Below are positions 50,201 to 61,954 of a DNA stretch of 64,000 nt, one piece after another. The stretch is from contig JBBPUQ010000008.1 of NCBI GenBank assembly GCA_038501195.1, positions 221,001 to 285,000 of the forward strand, written 5' to 3'. Source of the stretch: Nemania diffusa. Lineage: Eukaryota; Ascomycota; Sordariomycetes; Xylariales; Xylariaceae. How positions within the stretch are numbered: the stretch's first letter is position 1; each line of letters opens with the position of its first letter. The translations under genes and the position numbers were made by a program. The notes beneath the pieces were generated by a model, which had not been told where the DNA came from, did not search any database, and was given only the letters and a program-made list of their open reading frames with translations.

Positions 50201-53200
50201 TTAAAAATATTAAGTTTTTTTACATTTATAACATATAAAAGTTTTTATAAAAACAATTTCTTTTTATAGAAATTTATTCTATGATTTTATAGTTAATAGT
50301 TTAAAAGTTTTATTACTACTTTTTTACTTATAATTAGTAAATACTTGCAAAACTTTACTAGTATATTTTTTAAAGCAGTTTAAATAGCAGTTTAAATTAA
50401 TATAACATTTAGTTTTTTTTTTAATTAGTTTAATACTATTAAACTAGTACAGTTTTTTTAGCAATAGTAAAAAGTAAACTATATATTACTTTTGCTAAAA
50501 AAATAAGCTAGCAAATGTTATTTTATTTACTATTGCAATAAAATAATGTTATATTAAATATTAAATATTAAAAATTTAAAGTTAAATTGTATAAAATAGT
50601 TGTTTTAGTGTTGTAGTACTAAATTGTTAATATAGTATTTTTTGCTTTTTTTTACAATAGTAATATCAAAAGCAGTTATTAGTTTTAAAATTTTATATTT
50701 AATTATTAAAAGCTTTTATTTTTAAGCTTAAATAAAAAAAAGTACTAAAACTAAACTATTAATATTTAATAAAACTTATACTATATATTTTTTTTTATTA
50801 TATATAAAAGTTATAAATATAATAAGTTAGTAGTTAATTTTAAGTTATTTATTGATTTATTTACTGTTATTTATATTAACATCGCGATTTTTTTTAAAAA
50901 TAACAATTATAATTGTTTTATTTTAATTTAGCTATAAATTTTTATAAAGTGTAATATAAAAGCTGCTTAAAAATCCAAGTTAAAGTTATTTTTTATTTTT
51001 ATAAAGTTAAATAAAACTTAGTTTAAAATAACAGTGTTTACTTTTGCTTTTTTTGAAATAGTTAATAATAGCTTTTTATTGCTTTTATATTTAATAATAA
51101 AAATTTTTTCTAGTATTAAAGAAATATTTTGCTTGTTTATGTTTTTTTAAATAAAGCAAGCTAAAGTTTAATAGTTATTATATTTATAACGTTAACATGT
51201 TTTGCTGTTTTTTTTAAATTAGTTTATAGCAGCTTATATAATATTAGTTAAAGTGTTTTTATTAAATGTTTAATGCTTAAGCTTTAAATTAGTTCTAGTT
51301 GTTTTTTTTAAGTTTTTAACAGCAGGTTTTTTATTAACATTTTTTTTTAAAAATCGATTTTAGTTATAAAGTTAAAGCGATTTTTATATCTGTTGTTAAT
51401 TTAGCTTAACTTTAAGTACTTTTATATTAAAGTAAGCTTTTTTTTTAACAAAATATTAAAATTAGTTAATATGTTTTTATAAATTTAGCTAGTTTTTTAA
51501 ATAATTTTAAAGAAATTATTGTTGTTTTTAAAAAAGCTATTTTTTTTATTATAAATTAACTTAATAATTTTATTAAAAAAAGTTTTAATTATATAAGTTT
51601 AAAACATTATTTTAAACTATTTAACAACTTTATTAAAGTTTAATAGCTTTATAAAATATTGCGTTATATTTTTTTAATATTTTAGTTTATGTATTTTTTT
51701 AAAGTTTTAATACTTTTTAAAAAAGTTCTAAAAACAATTTTTTAAAATAGCTTTGTAAGCTAGCTATTAATTTTTAAAGCTTAATTAATATAACTAAATA
51801 ACTTTTTATTAGTGCTATATTTAAGCTTTGTTAATTAATAAAAAGCTAATTTAATTAATTTAAATGTAATCGTTTAAAAAAATTTCAACGTAAATTTATA
51901 TATATGTTTATATTTAGTTTTACTATAGCTAAAACTTAAAAAAGTTTTTGCTATTATAATTAGTAAACTTGTTTAATTAAATAAAGTTAATTGTTGCAGT
52001 TACTAAAAAACAGATTAAATATTTTATTGCGTATATTAATCTATTTTTGCTGCTTAAAAATAAAAGCAAATTGTTATTGCTATTTTTATTGTTATTTGCA
52101 AGTTTTTTTAGCAGTTTCTATAAAAAACTTTGTAGTAGTACTAAAAGTTTATATTTGTTATTAAATTTATTAAAATTAAAGTTTTTAAAATTACTAGTAC
52201 TAGTTAATATAGTTAGTTAAATTTAAGTAGTTTAATATTAAATAGCTGCTGCTTTTAAAACGCTTTGTGTTTAAGTTACTTAAAAGTATTTTTTAGTTAG
52301 TTACTTTTGTAAACAAGCTTTATTGTTAAAATATTTTGTAGTAAGTTTAAACAAAGTTTTATTTGTAAAAAGTTAGTTAATAAAAGCAAAAAACTATATT
52401 ATAAATTTAGCTGTTACGCTTTTTTTCTAAAGATTGTTAATAACAAAGTTTATGTTTATTTTTTAGTTATTTTGTAATTGCTTTTATATTTTTTCAACAG
52501 CTGTTTTTATATATAATCAAAAGTTAGTAATTTATATAAAGTTAATAGTTTTACTATAGAAGTTTTGTAGTTGTTTTTTTGTAATATAAGTTTATATATT
52601 AAAGTCTATAACTAATTTAATATAAGTTTGTTTTTGTTTTTATACTTCAAAATAAAATGTATAAAAAATATTATAGTAAACTTTTATTATATTTTAAAAC
52701 TTTTCAATAGTTTTATTATATATTAATAAGTTGTTTATTAATTGTATAATAGCTGTTTAAGCTTTTTATATAAATATAAAATTAACGTTTTATATTTAAA
52801 TTTAAAGCTATAAAGCTTATACTTTTTAAACTTTTATACTAGTTTTATATATTATTGCTATAATATTATATATGCAGTATATAAAAGTATAAAGTTTTTA
52901 AATAAATTAATTTTAATTAGTTTGTATTTTAGTTATACTATAAACTAAAATTTAAATAAGTTTGTATATGTTTTATATTTGTTAATACAGTTTGATCGCT
53001 TATGTAAAAAAGTTTCAAATTATAACGTTTATTATTTAAATATTTTTATTTTTATAAAACGCAACGTATTAAAAGTCAAAAAGTTAATATAATACTAAAA
53101 TATTATCAGATTAAAAAGTTGCTTTAATAGTTAGTTTTAAAGTTGCTATAGTTGGTTTAATAAAAAATTAGCTATATAAAAAAGTTTATTAAAAGTGTAG

Positions 53201-53976
53201 TTAATTTCGAAAAAAAGTTAATAATAATAAAAATCGAGTTATTTATAAGCTATAAAAATAGTTAATAAAAAATAAAACTGCTTTAATAAAAAGTAAAATA
53301 AGTATTAAAAAAACGCTAAAAGTATTAAAAACTAATAGCAGTACTTTTATATAAATAGCAGCAAAAAAAGTTGCTTCAAGTTTATATGTTAATATTTGAA
53401 AAAGAAACAAGTATATTAATAAAAGAATATATGTTTGCGTAAAATTTATACATAAAAAAATAAGTGATTTTTAAAATAGCACTAAAAGTAAATTATATAT
53501 TAGTTCGAAAGCTTTTTTAAAAATAAAGTTTTTTTTTTTTAAGCTAAACTATTTAGTTTCTTTTTTTAGAAATAGGGATTTTTTATTTTCTGATTTGTTA
53601 AAATTTTCTAAGTTTTTTAAATCAACAAAAAATAAAAAAAAAAGTACTTTTTCTTTTAATTCGCTAGAATTTTCTTTAAACTTACTGTTTTTAAAGTTTT
53701 TTAAGTTTTATAAAACTAAAACAGGAGTATTTGTAACAAGTTTAGCTACTAAACTAACATATAAATATAAAATAATACTACTGCTAGTAACAAATATAGT
53801 TATTGTTACAAAAAGTCGATTGTTAGTAAAATTATTAGCAATAAATATAAATGTTATAAGCTTAAAAAACATAAAATTTTATAAAAAAAAAAAAAACAAG
53901 TAGTATTTAAAAAAAGTAATAATACTATATAATAGTTAAATATATAAAAGTTTTTTTAAATAAAAAGTGATTTATT
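47285..53976. other. RIP-saturated interior of the LTR element
   Basis: Almost purely A/T, with TpA in great excess and scattered residual G/C, as expected after repeated C-to-T mutation on both strands. The one open frame of about 100 codons (53595-53903) is Lys/Phe/Leu-rich and is best explained by composition, not by selection. Confidence 0.8.
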
Positions 53977-54315
53977 TGTAACAAAAGTTAAATTTATAAA
54001 GCTTAAAATAAAGTTTATATTTAACTAATAAATTACTTTGATTTTATAAAATCTATAATTCTTTTTTTTTTTTCAATTAAAAAGAATTAGTTTTTTAAGT
54101 ACTCAAAAGTTCTAAGCTACAGTTTATACATTTTAATACTTTTTAGAACTATTAGTTGTTTTTGTATATAGTTGCAGGTCTAAGTAACTTTTTTTCTCTA
54201 ATAGCCTTCATACAAGTAAGTAGGTCTGAAACTGTTAAGCGCGTAGGTTAGGCGCATATACATATAACCAGTCAATAGCTTCCTGTAGGTCTTAGGCAGT
54301 CTTGGCCGTGTGACA
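53977..54315. repeat. Right LTR (339 bp)
   Basis: Partner of the left LTR. Here the last ~145 bp are unmutated (for example GCGCGTAGGTTAGGCGCAT against ATATATAAATTAAACATAT on the left), and the inner part is A+T-converted. Confidence 0.9.
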
Positions 54316-54320
54316 GGTAC
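54316..54320. repeat. Target-site duplication, right (GGTAC)
   Basis: Abuts the CA end of the right LTR. Removing the element plus one copy rejoins the kinase-like exon in frame (GFHVP-TCHGN). Confidence 0.85.
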
Positions 54321-54981
54321 ATGGAAGCCAAACTTTCCAGTTGGGGATATCGAATTCTTGTGTAGTTCCGCCAGTCGCCTACATAGATTTGGCGGATCAG
54401 GCGGTTGTTGTCCTACATCTTTGAACTCGGTAAGCAGGAAGTATCCAGGTCCGTTCTGGAGATGTCCCCATCTATAGACAATGGGAATAAAAGATGGTAC
54501 TACCTTATGCATTGCCTTGAGCGATTCGTATTCGCCCTCGCACATATGCTTCCCAGGATAGTCATTCGGCACAACCTATGAAGGAAGTTAATATGGTTGC
54601 TCTTTAGTAGTAGGACAAGCTAAATAAGTTACGTCAGCCGCACTTTTAGAAAGTATGGTCTTGTTGTTCCATCCGGAAGTTGAGCAGTCAGCTTCGCAGT
54701 TAGTCCCCATAGAGACGATCCGTATTGCCGTGCCGCCTGCAACTTTGTTCCTGTGATGGGTAATGCTGGAATTGTGTCAGGTAATAGTGACGGAAATGAA
54801 ATAGAAGGCCTAGTATACCTGCAAGGACTGCTTCGTCTACTGAAAACTCCCCGCCAACCGTAGGTGGTTTGATTTCTTCGGAGGGTATGCCATTGTTGAC
54901 GGAGTGCGGATGAATATAACCAGTGACGATTGTATCATCTTGTGACATCTCATACTTTAATGACTCTAAGGGTGACTCCAT

Positions 54982-56036
54982 AATGATCCTTGTTGTCTTG
55001 GGCAAGGTGTATATGCGATCTAGAATGCCGCATTCGTGACGACACCAGCACGGGTAGTAAAGGCGAAGAGGCGTAAAGTGGGGGTGGAATATGATCTTGT
55101 CATGAGCCCAACAAGCTGGCTATAAGGGGTTGGATCTGACTTAGCTATATGGTAGACCTGGCTAGGTGAAATGGCGTTTTGCAGGGGTAAGGGCAACGAA
55201 ATAGGAGTGTACAGGCATCTAGATAAGCAGGCTACAAACAGACAACCAGAAGAGAAGTTGATAACTTGCCTACAAGGAAGAAAACAGGGCCCTGGCCTTC
55301 TTAAGCTATAATCATATCATCGCTTCTGCTGGTGTGCCTTGCATACAGACAGGCTAGAATGTAGTAGATCCATTACCATGTTTCCGATAAATCGATTTTA
55401 TTCCCCAAAAATCTGCATTATCCTTTCTTTCATAACACGTTTTGTTAAATGAAATGAAAAAGAAAATTTTAAAAAAGATTTTTAAAAGAAATTATAAATT
55501 TTAAGTAAATATTCAATAAGGTTGATTATATTAATACAATTATTATTATTCTCTAAGTTCATATAACATATAATATTTATAACCCCCAGCTTACTAGTAG
55601 TAACTTTGAAGTATAGCATGTATTATTTCTACTTCCCTCGTGCTTCGTCTCAAGACCGTGACACAATACTATTTCTCGGTATCGCTGGCGACTATTATGT
55701 CTTTATTACTAATTGTATGATGTTGTATTATGAATTGTATCCCAGCGCTCTCAGTGTTATCGTATTTGGAGACTACTTACGGCCTTATATCTAGCGGTTT
55801 CAATCCGTTAAGCCCCATGTTTTCTCCAATAGATCTACATCCTTGATCATGACGCGGGGAAATTATACCGAGACCCTCCTAATCCTCTCCGCATCTAATA
55901 ACCGTAGGGCCCCTCATTTATCTCCAACAATCGGTTGTTGGACTCATCTTCCTAATAGCTAGATGAAGGGATAGAAAACTTGAGATATTTGAATCAGTTT
56001 TGCCTCAGTTTGTGTTCTTACTGTGTGGTCAGTAAC
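54982..56036. other. Divergent intergenic region
   Basis: Separates the start of the kinase-like pseudogene from the start of the MFS gene. About 55440-55580 is A+T-rich. No gene recognised. Confidence 0.5.
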
Positions 56037-58002
56037 ATGTCAAAACCGGATGATAGTGGGCCTACCTCGGCGGCTCACCATGAGCGGGTGAGCACTCTCC
56101 CGTTGCCGAATGGCGCCGCAGCGCGGGACGTGGATGTGGCAATGGCTTTATTCGACTCACCAGAGCAAATCCACGAGCCCCTCGATCCGATTGAAGAGCG
56201 AAAGCTCGTGCGGAAGGCGAGTGACAACAAACGATCTTTTTGGCTTTAGATAGACTGACTAATTACTGAGCACTAAAGATTGACTTTATGATTCTCCCAT
56301 ACCTAGCTGTGTGCTATGCTTTCTTCTACATCGATAAAACAACACTCTCCTATGCAGGTCCGTCTGGTCCCTCGTCTTCAAGTATCTTATATGCCTTCCT
56401 AACTTGGCAACAGCAATCTTTGGAATTAGGGAAGATCTCAATCTACAAGGCTCTGACTATAGTTGGCTGAGTTCGGCGTTCTACTTCGGATTTCTATTTT
56501 GGGCGTTTCCCACAAATTTCTTAATGCAGCGTCTGCCAATTGGTACCTTTATTCACCCCCTATATTGAGAGCATGTCTCTAAGAAGAAATAGGAAGATAC
56601 CTAGGAGCTAATATCTTCTTCTGGGGTATGTAGCCCCCCTTTCATCGTCGAGGTCTCCTAACTCTTTATAGGTTTCTTTCTTATGCTTCAAGCAGCTGCG
56701 AAGACTTTCGGACAATTGCTAGTTCTTCGCTTCCTCGCTGGTGCAGCAGAAGCTTGTTCCGATCCTTCTTTTATGCTAATCACATCAATGTGGTATACAA
56801 GAAAGCAGCAACCAGTTCGCATGGGTCTATGGTATACGGCAAATGGATTTGGTATTGCTCTAGGTGGTCTTCTTGGCTACGGTCAGTATTCCCCTTGATC
56901 TAGATCCTCAGCCGGGCTAACACGTACATTAGGGATCGGCAGTATTAGAGGAGCTCTCCCATCTTGGAAGTACGAGTTTCTAATCATAGGCGCTTTATGC
57001 TCTGTTTGGGGAATTGTTATGTTCATCTTCTTGCCGGACTCTCCCGTGACGGCGAAGGGCCTCTCGCGAGCTGAAAAACGCATGGCAGTGCAACGTTTGA
57101 GAAAAAACCAGACTGGAATTGAGAACAAGCACCTCAAAGCGTATCAAGTCAAAGAAGCCTTCCTTGACATTAAGCTTTATTTATTCTTTGCCCTCGGTCT
57201 CGTCGGCAATGTTCCCAATGGCGGCATTTCAAACTTCGGCACTTTGATCATCCAGGGGTTCGGGTTTAGCCAGCTAGGAACAACGCTCTTGCAAATCCCC
57301 TACGGAGTTCTGATAGCGATCAGTGTTTTAACATGCGTCTACCTCAACAATCGGTTCGTTAACCGACGCTGCATGTTCATTCTCATCTTTTTGATACCTA
57401 ACATCGCCGGTGCATTTGGCCTTCACTACATTGGCACAGATCAGCAAGCCGGTCGGTTAATCGCGTATTACCTGACTGGGCCTTACAATGCTGCGTTCGT
57501 CATGATCCTTTCCCTTCAGACTGCAAATACAGCTGGGCATACAAAAAAGGTTGTTACTAATGCTGTGTTATTCCTCGGATATTGTACTGGTAATGGTAAT
57601 TTGCCCCTTGCGCTTTAATGGATCGGGATTCATACGCTGACACTGCTATAGTACGTTAAAATTAAAACTACTCTGTAGTTACGAGGCTACTTTAATTTTC
57701 GTCTCGGACATCTCTAGCCGCTAAAACACTTTACTAATGAGTTTCTGTAGATCGTCGGGCCTTTTTTCTACCTAACTAGCCAGGCCCCCTACTACGAGCT
57801 TGGAATCTGGTCAATAATTGTTTCCCACCTCCTCGAAGTCCTTATCATTACTACGTTCTGGTTCCTTCTTAGGAGAGAGAATCAACGAAGGAATAGAATG
57901 CAGGGAGTCACAGAAGGCGGACTTGAAGCTCGGGATTTGGATACAACAGCATTTGCCGATATGACGGACAGGGAGAACTTGAACTTTAGGTATATTTATT
58001 AA
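56037..58002 (+). CDS. MFS transporter, anion:cation symporter (Dal5-like) family
   Basis: Plasma-membrane permease for small organic anions or vitamins; the substrate is unknown. Seven exons are inferred: 56037-56216, 56279-56357, 56414-56542, 56593-56625, 56672-56881, 56933-57594 and 57751-58002 (1545 nt, 514 residues). The first intron has a GC donor (AAG/GCGAGT); the others use GT. Splicing gives the family motifs FMILPYLAVCYAFFYIDKTT, FPTNFLMQRLPIGRYLGANI, FGQLLVLRFLAGAAEACSDP, SMWYTRKQQPVRMGLWYTAN and FLPDSPVTAKGLSRAEKR. About twelve hydrophobic helices follow in the usual 6+6 pattern with a central loop. The last intron is compound (a stwintron, separate entry) and joins GYCTGN to IVGPFFY. 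The C-terminal tail is hydrophilic. All exon phases agree, so the gene looks intact despite sitting near RIP-mutated DNA. Confidence 0.88.
57595..57750 (+). other. [D1,2] stwintron in the MFS gene
   Basis: The exon ends AAT at 57594. The internal intron 57596-57651 (GTAATT...CTATAG, branch GCTGAC) starts after the first G of the outer donor. Removing it joins G57595 to TACGTT, creating GTACGT. The outer intron then runs to TTTCTGTAG at 57750 with branch TACTAAT. No single GT-AG pair gives the correct phase. Confidence 0.75.
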
Positions 58003-58920
58003 CTTTATAGGAGAGATGTAGTCAGAAAGGAAACCTTTGCCCTTTTATGGCATGCCGAGGAATCTTAAGACAGAGAAACCCTAATCCTGGAGGCGTATAT
58101 AAATACAGTCACCCAACATAAATTCACATAATCACACTGGGGCACGTAGATTAGTAATATGGTGGCCGTTCCTGTCGAGATAGATGTCTTCCCGTATTTC
58201 TCTATTTACACTGCTGTAGACAAGGTTGGGGGCTGCTTTTCTGTCTGTTCGGTCAAGGGCTTCTCATCACCCTCAGCGATTCCGAATTCTATTTCTAGCT
58301 TAGTGCGCATCGGTAGCTGTTTGACCAGGAAGGTAAGAAGAAAGGCGAAACATCGCAAAGCAAGGCCTACTTGCCAGCATAGTTTGAGACTATCAGAATA
58401 GATATCTTTCACAGTAGATGAAAGACTGGCGTTACCATCTAGCCCTAATGCCGAACCCCTCTGCCCCTCCCCCTTGCGGCTAAGGTGTAAGCTATCTTAT
58501 TGTCCTACAAGCAGGCCGCAACCAAAGCCTCGGCTTTAGAGTTGAATCGTTATACTGAGTCAGAAGACGCCCTCATATACGCAGTAGAGCTATATGTAAG
58601 TATTAAACACTCGTTTTAGACTGTGTTGACTTATCATGGCGGTGGGACAGTCACACGTGTTCTGCCCCCCTTTAGCGTACCCCTTCCGTCATTCATCACT
58701 TTCCCGGAACACCCTAGGGAGTGCAAGATTTCATATCACTCGGGGTTTGAAAGTACTTTAGTGTTCTAGGTAGGTTTGCTTATTATAAAGTAGTGTAGTA
58801 ATTGTCTATTATAATGAAAAAATAAGGTTAATAACTTCCCCTTTATCGAATTCGACAGCTAATAAAACCCTTTAAAGAAATCCAGCAACCTCGAAGTGGG
58901 ATTTGGTATGCCTTGAACTT
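58003..58920. other. Intergenic, nothing recognised
   Basis: Convergent 3' flanks of the MFS and HNH genes. Small frames near 58159-58412 on both strands lack motifs. Confidence 0.45.
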
Positions 58921-60540
58921 TTATAGTGCCCAGTTCCTATCTGCTAAGGTCGCACGACTATTAGCTGTGATACGACGCTTTAGCCTATCATCTTGAATGC
59001 AATCATGTCGTGAGGAGGTCTCGTCATCAACCTGGCAGTCCTCCAATCGCCGCCGTTTAGGGCTTCTTTCATCTCTCGGCAACACCGCCCGGGCTCCTTC
59101 TACCAAGTCACCCTGTACCGAAGCGTCTGCGGTTTGACTCTTGTCGGACCGGGTCGGCCGCGATCTCTTAGATGGGTCGCCTGTCCTACCAATGACAGGC
59201 TCTATATGCGCGCCTCCCGAGCTCGGCGTCGCGGGGAGGCTGTGCATCGTACTTAACGGCGTGCTCGTCCCGGAGGTAGCTATGCTGCTTGCGCTAGGCG
59301 AGGTAGTATCTAAGTATGGACTCTCAGCCGCCATGTTCTCGATGCAGCACATCTCGTAATGGTATCGGAGGGCCTCGTGATCAACCCTCGTAGACACGGA
59401 TGCTATCTGGCCGTTAAACCTGGTCAGGGCATTGTATGGTACAAACACGCGGACACGTAACGTGTCTGGATGGATAGACACGAGTCGTGCGTCGAAAAAC
59501 TCGCGAAGGTGCTTCATCAACAGGATGCCGTTCCTGGGGCTCCAGGTGCTTCGCCAAGCTTTTTGAAGCCTGCGCGGACTCTCCTCTATAGGCATATCCT
59601 CCTCATCGTAGTAGTCGTCGACGTCGGGGTAGAGATGGTAATGCTGCTGTGGGACGATGTGGCAGACCTGGACGCCAGGGCCTAGAGTCTGATTCGGGTA
59701 CCATGACTCCCCTTCACCGGAGATAGCACAACAATCTGATCTGATCATGCATGCGGTCCTAAAATCATCTATAACCCTTTTAGCCTCGTTAACGTCCATA
59801 TCTATCCCAGCCGGTACAAGCATGCTATCTAGTTCATTGTTGTCGGCGTCGTCCGAACTAGATACAGATCGTTTAGAAGGGGACTGGAGGCTGGCTTTTA
59901 TCTTTTGCCGGAGTGATATAGTTGTGAGCCTTGAATCGGAAGGCATCTTATCCGTCGGCAAGTATCGAGGATCGTGACGGCGGTCAGGGATGGGAAGGTG
60001 TTGAGCACATCGTGCTAGGCGCGGGTTAGTAATGCAAACCGAGAGTAAAACTACGGACGCGACGGGAGCCTACGGACCTTGAAGATGGGCGTCTAGGGGC
60101 GAGTTGGAAGGTAGTTCGCAATGTTTGTGGTAGACAATATGGTACTTAACAACATTCTGCATCTTAGGACGGGAAGGTGGCAGGCTTGGTACAGCTTGGT
60201 CTAGTAGCTCTCCCGTTACGAACGACGCGTAGAGCGGTGACGAGCTCGGCAAGTCGGCATGGTCAGCTAAAGCGAAGGCGATGCTGCTAGCCCACGGATC
60301 GCTGTCGGCATCGTTGTCCTTGCTGCTGTCGTTGCCTTTGTTGCCCTCCCTGCGTACTGCATGACTTGGGAACTCGAAGCAGAGGCGCAGCTCGTCACAA
60401 ACATGGCGAAAGGTTACCAAGTCGCTTCCTGGGGCCTGGTAGATGCCGGCAAAGGCATCAGGATTCGCTCCCCGTCCTATAGTAAAGTACACATTCCACC
60501 CGTGGGCCCGAATGGGAGGTATAATCGCAGAGCTGGACAT
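58921..60540 (-). CDS. HNH-domain protein
   Basis: Fungal member of the HNH nuclease superfamily; the cellular role is unknown, and such domains occur in lineage-expanded families. Exon 1 (60540-60078) and exon 2 (60014-58921) are joined by a 63-nt intron with donor GTCCGT, a perfect TACTAAC branch and acceptor GCCTAG (518 residues). The join reads DAHLQ-ARCAQHLPIPDRRHDP, continuous with the downstream frame. HNH elements are CCAISGEGESW, VQVCHIVPQQHYH (metal-binding His) and WSPRNGILLMKHLREFFD (Asn, then His). The C-terminal ~130 residues are Ser/Thr-rich and basic (SPKRRRLED), probably disordered and nuclear. Exon 1 (MSSSAIIPPIRAHGWNVYFT) has no recognised domain. Without the intron the HNH part would start at ATG 59946, which would lose the N-terminal half. 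Confidence 0.78.
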
Positions 60541-61390
60541 GGCTATGTTGGTGTTGATGTTGTGAAGATTCTGTATTCTGATCCGGAAGCTGAAGCGAGG
60601 GCCTGGCGCTTCGATCTGACGACTACGAAAATGACAACGAAAATGACATAACAATACAGGTCATATAGCTGCAACACAATGTTGGCCCAGCAACGTTTAG
60701 ACTCAAGAATATATCCCAACTCATCTCTGAGAGGGCCACCACACCCGCCTTCGGGCGGTTTACCGCCATATGGTCAATGGTGTATTGATGATTGAGGGTT
60801 TGTGGTAAATAGATCACTAATGCTGAGATCGGTTGGGGTTGTCTTGGAATAACTATGCGCTTGTCTTATCAGTGACGGCGGAGTGCGCAGCTATCCAGGC
60901 GTTATCTACGCAGTAATGTTTTGGACCCCTGTCTCGCGGCTAAAACTCCCCCGTCTGGCTGCGGTCGACCACTATAAGAGAAATGCGCATATCACCGACT
61001 CAGTTATGGATATCCTGATTACAATGAGAGGTCGATGACCGTATACGACTCCATGCCACTGCAAACAATGAAATTCAATCCAGTTCTAAGGGTAGTAGTT
61101 ACTTGGCGAGTATCGCAGTAGCGCGGAGAGTATCGTAATAAATCCGCCTCAACGATTAGAAGGCAGGGATAGAAAGGTGGTATGTATTGTCAGTCCGACT
61201 GCCAGGGCTATCTTTGCCACACAGCATCTCTACGTATTTGTGCCAGAGACAAATACAATAAGCACGGTGGCATGCCTACCAAAAAAAGAGTTAGAAATAT
61301 CAGCCACGCTAGCCTTGATTTGTAATTGGACTGAACGGTCAACACATTACGTTGCCCCCGCAAGTGTCAACTCCATTGTTCTTGATTTAG
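60541..61390. other. Spacer with C-terminal remnants of the DUF6594-like gene
   Basis: On the minus strand, about 61370-61190 still reads as a hydrophobic stretch (LIFLTLFLVGMPPCLLYL) with stops around it. This is probably the decayed membrane tail of the neighbouring pseudogene. Nothing else seen. Confidence 0.4.
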
Positions 61391-61954
61391 TCAAGCCAGA
61401 TAGAATGAGGAGGTAAGAGTGTTCAGCAGCATCGTGCCAGTGTCGGCCGCAGGAGCTAAGGACATGAGGTCTCGGGATGATAGATACTCAGTCTCTTCTC
61501 TAGCTACGCAGCCAGTGAGTTCTGTAAGCTCTCGACATCTCTCAGTTGAGCAGAGCCGTATGTGGGTCTTTTCACCGAATTGATCTATGGTATGGCCTTA
61601 GCATATTGGCTGTTCACGAATTTGTGTATCTTACACATACCGTAATCATAGAGGGCAGATTCGATCTTGTCTAAAAGTGACAGCGGCTCGGTATTATTGT
61701 CGACTTTTTCCAAGGAATTCTGGGCATGGTTCTTGTTGATCAACCTCTTCTAGCTTTTGTTCCAGCGCCGACAGTTTGTCTTGCTTGCGTAGAAGAACCC
61801 GAGCTCGAAGCCTGTTGAAGCGTCGACAGACAAAGTAAGGGTCGTGGGCAGACAAAAGCGCAGTGTATTGAGGGTATCCAGCCCTGTAATCTTCTACTAT
61901 AGCGGGCAATTGACGGCGTGTCAGTGCAGGATTCAGGTATACTGCTACGGTCAT
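61391..61954 (-). pseudogene. DUF6594-like gene, broken
   Basis: DUF6594 proteins are common fungal proteins with an N-terminal helical part and C-terminal membrane helices; function unknown. The minus strand from 61954 reads AGYPQYTALLSAHDPYF, CRRFNRLRARVLLRKQDKL and EQKLEEVDQQE. It then shifts frame at a run of five A near 61704-61712; with one A fewer it would continue KVDNNTEPLSLLDKIESALY. After a possible intron beginning GTATGTG, it resumes as EETEYLSSRDLMSLAPAAD and stops at 61391, well before the expected transmembrane tail. The combination of frameshift and truncation supports a pseudogene. It lies 200 bp from an A+T-saturated island. Confidence 0.6.

Larger units (their letters stand above)
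46947..54315. mobile_element. LTR retrotransposon, RIP-mutated, 7369 bp
   Basis: The two ends are direct repeats of 338 and 339 bp that begin TGTAAC and end TGACA (TG...CA). They are flanked by the 5-bp target duplication GGTAC, exactly as for Ty1/copia or Ty3/gypsy-type elements. The interior is saturated with A and T, and no gag or pol domain can be read. A pyrimidine run just inside the left LTR (about 47289-47303) could be a mutated polypurine tract of an element transcribed on the minus strand, which is weak evidence for orientation. The superfamily is undetermined. Confidence 0.9.
46197..54981 (-). pseudogene. Fructosamine-kinase-like gene split by a retrotransposon
   Basis: Members of this kinase-like family phosphorylate ketosamines on glycated proteins. 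Minus-strand pieces are exon 1 54981-54819, exon 2 54765-54644, exon 3 54575-54316 interrupted by the element and resuming at 46946-46539, and exon 4 46489-46197. Motifs in order are RPYFLKVVPNDYPGKHMCEG, GYFLLTEFKDVG, GKFGFHVP (break) TCHGNLPQYVDWESSW, HVIPRLLLPLE, HGDIWDEN (catalytic loop), SSLYAHNEYEIGYWRPPRH and PEEDWNDRN. The last is formed by an intron with donor GTAGGG and acceptor TTTGTAG. The insertion falls in exon 3 between identical GGTAC pentamers. Independent damage is visible: a one-base frameshift at about 46861-46870 and a TAA stop at 46729-46731, directly before the catalytic loop. It is therefore dead. Confidence 0.82.

Noticed and set aside
53595..53903. Open frame of about 102 codons inside the LTR element
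   Set aside because: Lys/Phe/Leu/Ile-rich translation is what near-pure A/T DNA gives; no gag or pol motif and no conservation signal.
46938..54320. Insert by recombination of a circular DNA carrying kinase-gene homology
   Set aside because: The direct repeats are not kinase coding sequence; TG...CA ends plus a 5-bp GGTAC duplication identify them as LTRs.
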